DNA of 64,000 bases from Streptomyces kaniharaensis (lineage in GTDB: Bacteria; Actinomycetota; Actinomycetes; Streptomycetales; Streptomycetaceae). Below the pieces are notes generated by a model that worked only from the letters and a program-made list of their open reading frames with translations, did not search any database and had not been told where the DNA came from. This document shows positions 17,511 through 23,726 of the stretch, piece after piece. Made by a program: the position numbers and the translations under genes. The stretch is taken from assembly GCF_009569385.1 (NCBI RefSeq), contig NZ_WBOF01000001.1, forward strand, positions 1,994,001 to 2,058,000. The letters are read 5' to 3'. How positions within the stretch are numbered: the stretch's first letter is position 1; every line of letters starts with the position of its first letter.

Positions 17511-18832
17511 CTGATCAGTCCGGTCTGCTGGGCCAGCCACGGTATCTGCGCGGCGATGCCGGGGCGGAACACGACCCAGCCGTGGCCACCCGGCATCAGG
17601 TCGAACTTGGCCTTCATCCCTGCCGCCTGGACGGCCTGGAACACCTTCTCCATCTGCGGCCGGAACTCGCCGTCGCCCTGGCCGACGACGATCGCCGCGG
17701 CGGTGTCCGGGAAGCGCCTGCGGGCCATCACCTGGAGCGGGTCGACGGCGTCGAACTTCGCCCCGTCACCGCCGAAGGCGGCCTTGACGGTCTGTTCTCG
17801 GGTACCCAGGGTGGGTTCCTCCTGCCCGGACATGTCGAGGACGGTGCCGAAGACGTCGGGGGCGTTGACGGCGAGCTGGAGGGCGCAGGTGCCGCCCATC
17901 GAGGCGCCGCCGACCGCCCAGGAGCCGCGCCCCCTGGCGGTCTGCAGGTTCTGGTGGATCCAGTTGGGGACGTCGACCGCCAGGTAGGTCTGCGCCTTGG
18001 CGATCTTCGAGTCCAGGCAGAGCGTGTTGCGCCAGGTCGAGCCCAGCTGATCGGGCATCACCACGATCGGCGCGAGGCCGCCGTGCTCGGCCGCGAAGGC
18101 GTCCAGCGCCTCGTTGACCTGGCCGGCGAGCACCCAGTCCCCCGGGTTGCCGGGCTGACCGGTGATCAGGACGACGACCGGCAGCAGCGGACGCGGGTTG
18201 GCCTGGTAGGCGGGCGGCAGGTAGACGTACGCGTCGCGGGCCGCGAAGCCGGACTTCACGCCGCGGATCGGCACCACCGACACGGTGCCCTTGGCCGGCA
18301 GGTCGGCCGGCGGCGCCCAGACCTCCGAGAGCGCCTTGTCCGGCGGCGTGCTCGCCGTCCGGCTGGCCTTCGGGGCTATCAGCGCATCGGTCTTGGTCAG
18401 CCAGGGCGCGAGCATGACCCGGCCGCTCGGGAACTGGCCGAAGCCCCTGTTCACCTGCGAGGCCGCCATCAGCAGGACGAGCGCGCCCAGGCCGACCGCG
18501 AGCCCCCTGCGCCGCCACGACAGCCGGCCGAACCGGTAGCCGACCAGGCTGAAGCCCAGCAGGGCGACGGCTGTCCACCAGGTGACGTACCGTGGCGTGC
18601 CCTCGGGGAAGGGGTGCCACCAACCGTCGACGACCGCGTCGAGCAGCAGGCTGAGCGCCGCGGCGGTGAGCAGCGCGGCCGGCAGCCGGAAGCGCCACCA
18701 GGAGCGGCCCCGGCCGATCGCGAGCGCGAGCAGCGCGCCCCAGCCGGCGGCGAGCACGGCGTACGGGATCGGGCCGGTGGTGAGCGGCCAGTCGATCGGG
18801 TTCCAGTGGGTGGCGAGCGTGATGGGGGTCAT
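17507..18832 (-). CDS. Membrane-anchored alpha/beta hydrolase (esterase D/antigen 85-like fold)
   Basis: The protein has 441 residues from the ATG at 18832, overlapping the sortase stop as ATGA. Four hydrophobic helices occupy about residues 20-128. The rest is an extracytoplasmic esterase: the nucleophile Ser311 lies in VGGASMGGTCALQLA, and a likely catalytic His in LMPGGHGWVVF near the end. Text such as YVYLPPAYQ and PVVVLITGQPG fits the putative esterase family that includes mycolyltransferase-like enzymes. It could act on cell-surface lipids or acyl chains. It is translationally coupled to both neighbours. Confidence 0.85.
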   Translation of the reverse strand: MTPITLATHWNPIDWPLTTGPIPYAVLAAGWGALLALAIGRGRSWWRFRLPAALLTAAALSLLLDAVVDGWWHPFPEGTPRYVTWWTAVALLGFSLVGYRFGRLSWRRRGLAVGLGALVLLMAASQVNRGFGQFPSGRVMLAPWLTKTDALIAPKASRTASTPPDKALSEVWAPPADLPAKGTVSVVPIRGVKSGFAARDAYVYLPPAYQANPRPLLPVVVLITGQPGNPGDWVLAGQVNEALDAFAAEHGGLAPIVVMPDQLGSTWRNTLCLDSKIAKAQTYLAVDVPNWIHQNLQTARGRGSWAVGGASMGGTCALQLAVNAPDVFGTVLDMSGQEEPTLGTREQTVKAAFGGDGAKFDAVDPLQVMARRRFPDTAAAIVVGQGDGEFRPQMEKVFQAVQAAGMKAKFDLMPGGHGWVVFRPGIAAQIPWLAQQTGLIR

Positions 18833-19473
18833 GCGGCTTTCCCCGGCCGGGTGGTGTCGGCCAGGAAGCCGTAGGCCACGACGTTGCCCTCGTAGCCGTG
18901 TTCCTCGCTGTACGTGCCGCCGCAGGTGATCACCCGCAGCTGCGCGTCGGCGGCCTGACGGTAGACCCGGTCGTCCGGGAAGTCCTTTCGGTCGTGCACT
19001 TCGATGGCGTAGAGCTGGTAGACGGCGGTGGCGCCGTCCGCGCGGGCGATCTCGATCCGGTCGCCGCGGTGGAGCGCCCCCAGGTGGTAGAAGACGGCCG
19101 GGCCGCTCCTGTTGTCCACGTGGCCCGCGATGATAGCGGTCCCGCGTTGCCCCGGGGTGGCGCCGCCGCGGTACCAGCCGGCGAGGTTCCGGTCGGTGGC
19201 GGGTGGCGCCTGGAGGTGGCCGTCGGCGTCGAGGCCGAGGCCGGTGACGGGGGCGTCGAGTTTCACGGCGGGGATGCGGATCCGGGTCGGGGCGGACGGG
19301 CCGAGCGGCGGGACGACCGAGACCGGGGCGAACCCGGACAGGCCCTGCCCGGCTCCGGGGAGGGGCGGCAGCTCTCCGGGCCCGCCGTCGTGCAGCAGCC
19401 AGGCGCCGAGGACGAGCGCGGCTCCGGCCGCGAGGGTGCCCGGCCACGGGCTCCTGCTCTGCTGGGCGCCCAC
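18829..19473 (-). CDS. Class E/F-type sortase, catalytic Arg not evident
   Basis: The protein has 214 residues. The GTG at 19473 is preferred over the TTG at 19527 because GGGGAG lies 5 bases before it. A membrane anchor occupies about residues 13-28, then a Pro-rich spacer. The sortase domain has His118 in IIAGHVDNRSGPAVFYHL and the nucleophile Cys184 in LRVITCGGTYSE, placed as in class F/E sortases. These normally have an Arg shortly after the Cys; here the stretch to residue 208 (SEEHGYEGNVVAYGFLADTT) has none. First gene of a coupled three-gene operon with an esterase and an MprF-like protein. It may attach or process a surface protein. Confidence 0.85.
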   Translation of the reverse strand: MGAQQSRSPWPGTLAAGAALVLGAWLLHDGGPGELPPLPGAGQGLSGFAPVSVVPPLGPSAPTRIRIPAVKLDAPVTGLGLDADGHLQAPPATDRNLAGWYRGGATPGQRGTAIIAGHVDNRSGPAVFYHLGALHRGDRIEIARADGATAVYQLYAIEVHDRKDFPDDRVYRQAADAQLRVITCGGTYSEEHGYEGNVVAYGFLADTTRPGKAA

Positions 19474-19891
19474 GGGCGCTCCCCTCTGCTGACGACTTCC
19501 CGGTTCCTGGGAGTTTCCTGGGAACAATTCAATCGGACCGGACCCTAGGGCACGTCAATACGATGGTCATACCAATCCCCCCCAATCGGCAGGGCCGCAG
19601 CCGCCTTCCCTGCGCCGAGTGGGTCCCCGGTCACGGAGCGCGAGAGCCGGAAACCACGCACCGGCATTGCCTGTCCGGCTCCGCACGACCATCGACGACA
19701 GCCGTCACCGGTCCGGTTGCACCAAACGGGCGATCGCCTGCGACCGTCCGTGGTGGATCACCGACCGAACGCGTTCGCGGTGCCATGCTGACCCGACCAC
19801 GGGTTCTGTCCCCCCACTGGTCCGACCGGGCTTTCGCATGCCCGCACGCCGCGCCTGCCCGCCTGCCGGACGCCTCCTGAACGGAATGACC
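19474..19891. promoter_or_regulatory. Divergent promoter region with 11-bp-phased direct repeat
   Basis: This 418-base region separates the sortase operon from the deacetylase-like lipoprotein gene and holds no supported gene. At 19504-19523 the 9-base unit TTCCTGGGA occurs twice with 11-base phasing; each copy is also part of the small palindrome TTCC-TGGG-A(A). It lies 31-51 bases upstream of the sortase start and is a good candidate operator for a dimeric or tandem-binding regulator. Confidence 0.5.
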
Positions 19892-21190
19892 ATGGACGCT
19901 CTCCCCCGCCGCACCCTGCTGGCCGCCGGCGCGGCCACCGCGGCCGCCCTGGCGGCCGGCTGCGGCAGCAAGGCCCGCAGCGGCGGGGAGCAGGCGGCCG
20001 GTGGCGCCACCCCGGCCGGCGGCAGCGCCCGCGAGCCGACCGCCACCCCGGCGCCGCCGGCCCCCGCGCCGCAGGTCGTCCTGATCGGCGACGGTTCCAC
20101 CTCCGACACCGGCACCCAGCCCCGCCAGCCCGCCCCCGAGCGGCTGGGGCCCGGCCAACGCCCGCCGCAGTTCGTGGTCTTCTCCTGGGACGGCGCCGGC
20201 GAGCTCGACAACGGCCTGTTCGCCCGGTTCCGACGGCTGGCCCAGGAGCACGACGCGTCGATGACCTTCTTCCTCAGCGGCCTCTACCTGCTGCCCGAGT
20301 CCAAGAAGGACCAGTACCGCCCGCCACAGCACAAGGCCGGCGCCTCCGACATCGGCTACCTCAGCGACCAGCACATCCGCGACACCCTGGAGAACGTGCA
20401 CGCCGCCTGGCTGGAGGGCCACGAGATCGGCACCCACTTCAACGGCCACTTCTGCGGCGCCACCGGCGTCGGCAAGTGGTCCCCGGAGGAGTGGGACAGC
20501 GAGATCGAGCAGGCGATGGAGTTCGTGACGAACTGGCGCACCAACACCGGCTACACCGACCTGCCGGCGCTGCCCTTCGACTACCGCAAGGAGCTGATCG
20601 GCAGCCGCACCCCGTGCCTGGAGGGCCAGCGCAACCTGCTGCCCACCGCCGTCAAGCGCGGCTGGCGCTACGACAGCAGCGGCAACGGCACCCAGGTGTG
20701 GCCGCAGAAGATCCAGGGCGGCGCGCTGTGGGACCTGCCGCTGCAGTCCATCCCCTTCCCCGGGCACACGTTCCAGGTGCTGTCGATGGACTACAACATC
20801 ATGTACAACCAGTGCGGCCCCAACACCAAGGCCGACCCGGCGCTCCACCCGGGCTTCCAGACCCAGGCCCGGGACGCCTACCTGATGGGCTTCGACCGCA
20901 CCTACAACAGCAACCGGGCGCCGTACATCATCGGCAACCACTTCGAGGAGTGGAACGGCGGCATCTACATGAACGCCGTCGAGGACGCGTTCAGGGCCAT
21001 CGCGGGCAAGCCGGAGGTCCGGCTGGTCTCGTTCCGCCAGCTGGTGGACTGGCTGGACGGGCAGGACCCGGCGGTGCTGCGCAAGCTCCAGAGCCTCGGC
21101 CCGGGGCAGGCCCCGGCCGGCGGCTGGGAGAGCTTCCTCGCCACCCCGGCCGCGGCGCCGGTGCCGTCCCAGGCCGCCGCCGCCGGCTGA
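19892..21190 (+). CDS. Exported lipoprotein with polysaccharide deacetylase-like fold
   Basis: The protein has 432 residues from the ATG at 19892 (GGA six bases upstream; ATG 19886 is an alternative). The signal MDALPRRTLLAAGAATAAAL has the twin-Arg and ends in a lipobox LAAGC, so it is probably a Tat-exported lipoprotein. A Pro/Ala-rich spacer follows. The domain contains QFVVFSWDGAGELDNGLF, MTFFLSGLYLLP, GHEIGTHFNGHFCG and later GNHFEEWNGG. The text resembles NodB-type deacetylases but departs from canonical motifs: HFNGH replaces H(S/T)xxH, and motif 1 lacks the usual adjacent Asp pair. It may be an inactive or divergent esterase. Convergent with the MFS gene across 3 bases. Confidence 0.8.
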   Translation: MDALPRRTLLAAGAATAAALAAGCGSKARSGGEQAAGGATPAGGSAREPTATPAPPAPAPQVVLIGDGSTSDTGTQPRQPAPERLGPGQRPPQFVVFSWDGAGELDNGLFARFRRLAQEHDASMTFFLSGLYLLPESKKDQYRPPQHKAGASDIGYLSDQHIRDTLENVHAAWLEGHEIGTHFNGHFCGATGVGKWSPEEWDSEIEQAMEFVTNWRTNTGYTDLPALPFDYRKELIGSRTPCLEGQRNLLPTAVKRGWRYDSSGNGTQVWPQKIQGGALWDLPLQSIPFPGHTFQVLSMDYNIMYNQCGPNTKADPALHPGFQTQARDAYLMGFDRTYNSNRAPYIIGNHFEEWNGGIYMNAVEDAFRAIAGKPEVRLVSFRQLVDWLDGQDPAVLRKLQSLGPGQAPAGGWESFLATPAAAPVPSQAAAAG

Positions 21191-21193
21191 CCG

Positions 21194-22630
21194 TCAGGCC
21201 TTGCGGACCCGGCCGGAGACCAGCGCTCCCAGCAGGGCCACCCCGGTCATGGTCAGGAAGATCACCGCGAACGCGGCGGGCGAGCCGGCGGCCTCGGCAC
21301 CCTCGTGGGCGGCGGCCGGCGAGCCGCCGCCCAGCGCCGAGAACAGCACCCCGGCGAGGCCGACCAGCAGCACGTTCCCCAGCGCGTCGCTCATCTGCAG
21401 CGAGGCCGAGTTGGCCCCGGCGTCCTCCGGCGCGGACAGCTTCATCATCAGCACGCTGAGGCTCGCCACCGACAGCCCCATCCCGATGCCGCCGACCGCC
21501 CAGGCCGCCGCCGCCACCCAGGCCGGCACCGCCGGGACCAGCACCAGCGCCGCCCCCGCGATCGCCACCGCGGTCAGCACGAACCCGCCCCGGATCATCG
21601 CCTCGCGGTAGCGCTCCGCCCCCGGCCGGCCCTGCAGCGTCGAGCCCAGCGCCCAGGACAGACCGCCACTGGTCAGCGTGAGCCCGGCCAGCGTCGGCGA
21701 GAGACCGCGCTGGGTGACCATCATCAGCGGGATGAACGCCTCCGCCGCGAAGAACGCCCCCGCGGCCACCCCGCGCAGCAGGATCACCGTCGGCAGCCCG
21801 CGCCCGGCCCGCAGCGTCCCGGCGGGCAGCAACCCCAGCACGGCGGGCAGCAGCAGCGCCGCCCCGGCCACCGCCGGGAGCAGCCCGACCAGGTCCCGCC
21901 GCTGGCCCGCGTACTGCAGCAGGCCCGCGCCGAGCGCCGCCCCCGCGGCCAGCACCGTCCGCCGCCGGTCGATGTCCGCGCCCCTGAGCACCGGGTGCTC
22001 CCGCTCGGACCTGGCCAGCGCCGGGCCCATCACCGCCAGCGGCAGCAGTATCAGCACCGGCACGGCCAGGAACACCCAGCGCCAGCCCAGGTGCTGGGTG
22101 ACCGCCCCGGAGACCAGCGGGCCGACGATCGAGGGCAGCACCCACGCCGAGGAGAAGGCGGCGAACACGGAGGGACGCAGCCGCTGCGGATAGGCCCGGC
22201 CGACCACCACGTACAGCGCGACGATGACCAGCCCGCCGCCCAGGCCCTGGATCGCGCGCCCGGCCACGAAGAGCCACATCCCCGGCGCCGTCCCGGCCAC
22301 CACCAGGCCCGCGCCGAACACGACGATGCCGGTGAACAGCGGTTGCAGCGGGCCGCGCCGGTCGCACCACTGGCCGGAGACGACCAGCGCGAACAGCGTG
22401 GTCGTGAAGTAGCCGGAGAAGGCGAAGGCGTAGAGCCCGATGCCGTTCAGCTGGCGGGCCGCCACCGGCATCGCGGTGTTGACGGCCGTCGCCTCGAAGG
22501 CGAGCAGCAGGACCACCGAGACGATCCCCAGCGTCAGCGCGCGGTAGCGGCCGCTGAGCACCCCGCCGCCGGGATCGTTCTCACGAGGTGGCGGAGCGGA
22601 GTCGACCGAGGTGGGGGAGGCAGTGGTCAT
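21194..22630 (-). CDS. MFS transporter, drug efflux-like (14-TMS type text)
   Basis: The protein has 478 residues if it starts at the ATG at 22630; an ATG at 22639 would add Met-Leu-Arg, with Leu encoded by the rare TTA. Twelve or more hydrophobic helices are visible. Motif A-like text (SGQWCDRRGPLQPLF) follows helix 2, and RAIQGLGGGLVIVALYVVVG is the DHA2/DHA1 efflux-type motif. The exported compound is unknown. No Shine-Dalgarno is visible before either ATG. TACGAT seven bases before ATG 22630 could be a -10 box giving a leaderless mRNA. Repeats at the promoter suggest repression by a local regulator that is not in this window. Confidence 0.88.
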   Translation of the reverse strand: MTTASPTSVDSAPPPRENDPGGGVLSGRYRALTLGIVSVVLLLAFEATAVNTAMPVAARQLNGIGLYAFAFSGYFTTTLFALVVSGQWCDRRGPLQPLFTGIVVFGAGLVVAGTAPGMWLFVAGRAIQGLGGGLVIVALYVVVGRAYPQRLRPSVFAAFSSAWVLPSIVGPLVSGAVTQHLGWRWVFLAVPVLILLPLAVMGPALARSEREHPVLRGADIDRRRTVLAAGAALGAGLLQYAGQRRDLVGLLPAVAGAALLLPAVLGLLPAGTLRAGRGLPTVILLRGVAAGAFFAAEAFIPLMMVTQRGLSPTLAGLTLTSGGLSWALGSTLQGRPGAERYREAMIRGGFVLTAVAIAGAALVLVPAVPAWVAAAAWAVGGIGMGLSVASLSVLMMKLSAPEDAGANSASLQMSDALGNVLLVGLAGVLFSALGGGSPAAAHEGAEAAGSPAAFAVIFLTMTGVALLGALVSGRVRKA

Positions 22631-22662
22631 ACGTAACATCGTAAGAGCCGTAAGACGTCATG
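22631..22662. promoter_or_regulatory. Triple CTTACG/TTACG repeat at the MFS promoter
   Basis: On the minus strand CTTACG, CTTACG and TTACG occur in close succession (about 9-base spacing) directly before the MFS start, overlapping a possible -10 (TACGAT). On the plus strand the same DNA reads ACGTAAC...CGTAAG...CGTAAG. This is a likely operator for an efflux repressor. Confidence 0.45.
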
Positions 22663-22809
22663 GCCCCTGACCAGGGTCGGTGGCCCGATCGGTCGCGAGA
22701 CCTAGGACCGGGGTCGGTGCCGGCTGCCATACGGAATTTACAAAAGGAACGTTGACGCCCCCTCGCCGCCATGAATTCACCGGAGCCACTGGGGCAACCA
22801 AAAGTCATC

Positions 22810-22884
22810 GGCCGTGCGCCCGAGTGGCTTAGGGAACCGTATGCAAAACGGTGCGCACGGGTTCGATTCGCGTCATGGCCTCCA
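22810..22884 (+). tRNA. tRNA-Cys (anticodon GCA), structurally atypical
   Basis: The acceptor stem GGCCGTG (22810-22816) pairs with CATGGCC (22874-22880) with one G-T wobble; U73 and CCA follow, and U73 is the Cys-tRNA identity base. The anticodon arm is ACCGT-ATGCAAA-ACGGT, five perfect pairs with GCA at 34-36. The D arm has a CCC/GGG stem. Two features are odd: position 8 is C instead of the near-universal T, and the T stem (ACGGG/CGCGT) has a G-G mismatch at its fourth pair. It could be a functional but divergent second tRNA-Cys or a decaying copy. No integrase lies nearby. Confidence 0.7.
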
Positions 22885-23083
22885 CACGCGAGCCGACGGG
22901 AAATGGCGAAGTGACACGCCGTTACCCAGACGCTGTGACGGCTTGTAGTGGCATGTCTACGTGCAGCTGAAGGAGGTGGCGCAATTGGCCGTCACAGGGC
23001 CAGACTTGGAGGGAGCCTGAAAATCCAACTCGGAAGGGAGTAGCAGAAAGTAGCGGGTCGTCGCTCAGAAGGGAAAATTCATC

Positions 23084-23575
23084 ATGCGCCGACTCATCTC
23101 CGTCCTCCTATCGGCGTTCTTCGGGCTCGTGCTGGCCACTACAGCGGTGTTCGCCGACAGCCCGAACTTCCACTTCGCCAATTCCAGCGTGAGTAGCACC
23201 ACCGGTGCGCTCAGCGTCTCCTTCAAGGAGACCGGCCTGGGGACCACCGTCTCCACCGAGACGATCACCCTCAACGTGGCCTCCGCAAGCGCCGTCTACC
23301 AGTGCTTCAACAACGGCAACAACCACCCCGCGGCCGCCAACAAGACGGGGCCGGGAGTGCTCACCACCACCGGTACCTTCCCGGTGCGCAACGGACAGAC
23401 CACCGGCACCATTTCCGGGGGCCCGCCCACATCGACTCTCAAGTGCCCCAACGGACAGACTCGGTTCCTGGTCGCGGTCTCCTATGACGGAATCTCGCTG
23501 ACGGGTGCGGCCGGCGACACCATCAACGCCACCCCGTTCAACATCGACCTCACTGGCCTCAAGATCCAGGCCTGA
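23084..23575 (+). CDS. Small secreted protein of unknown function
   Basis: The protein has 163 residues from the ATG at 23084, with AAGGGA about 9 bases upstream. Residues 1-25 form a clear Sec signal peptide (MRRLISVLLSAFFGLVLA) with likely cleavage after VFA. The mature protein of about 138 residues is rich in Thr, Ser, Gly and Asn, with beta-strand-like text (TGALSVSFKETGLGTTVSTE, TITLNVASASAVYQC). Two Cys (YQCFNNG and LKCPNGQ) could form one disulfide. I do not recognise a family with known function. It follows a 200-base leader after the tRNA, and a hairpin lies downstream. Confidence 0.8.
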   Translation: MRRLISVLLSAFFGLVLATTAVFADSPNFHFANSSVSSTTGALSVSFKETGLGTTVSTETITLNVASASAVYQCFNNGNNHPAAANKTGPGVLTTTGTFPVRNGQTTGTISGGPPTSTLKCPNGQTRFLVAVSYDGISLTGAAGDTINATPFNIDLTGLKIQA

Positions 23576-23643
23576 TCAGTGGGAACACTGACCCGTGACC
23601 GGTCCCCGGACCGCTCGCGGGTTTCCCTTGTCCGCGGTCGGCT

Positions 23644-23673
23644 CCAGGACTGTCGGCGGCCGACCAGTCCTGG
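23644..23673 (+). terminator. Hairpin terminator after small secreted protein gene
   Basis: The arms CCAGGACTG and CAGTCCTGG, with an inner TCGG/CCGA stem and one bulged C, lie 70-100 bases after the stop. A smaller hairpin TCAGTG-GGAA-CACTGA (23576-23591) directly follows the stop codon. Confidence 0.65.
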
Positions 23674-23726
23674 GGCAGACCTGCGGCACGATGACTCTCC
23701 GTATCGATCCGGGGGCCGCCCGGCCG

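Noticed and set aside
19563..19880. Small plus-strand ORF before the deacetylase-like gene
   Set aside because: No ribosome binding site, composition unlike coding sequence of neighbours, and it lies in a divergent promoter region.
22885..23575. Integrated mobile element at the tRNA-Cys
   Set aside because: No integrase, excisionase or repeat of the tRNA 3' end was seen downstream.
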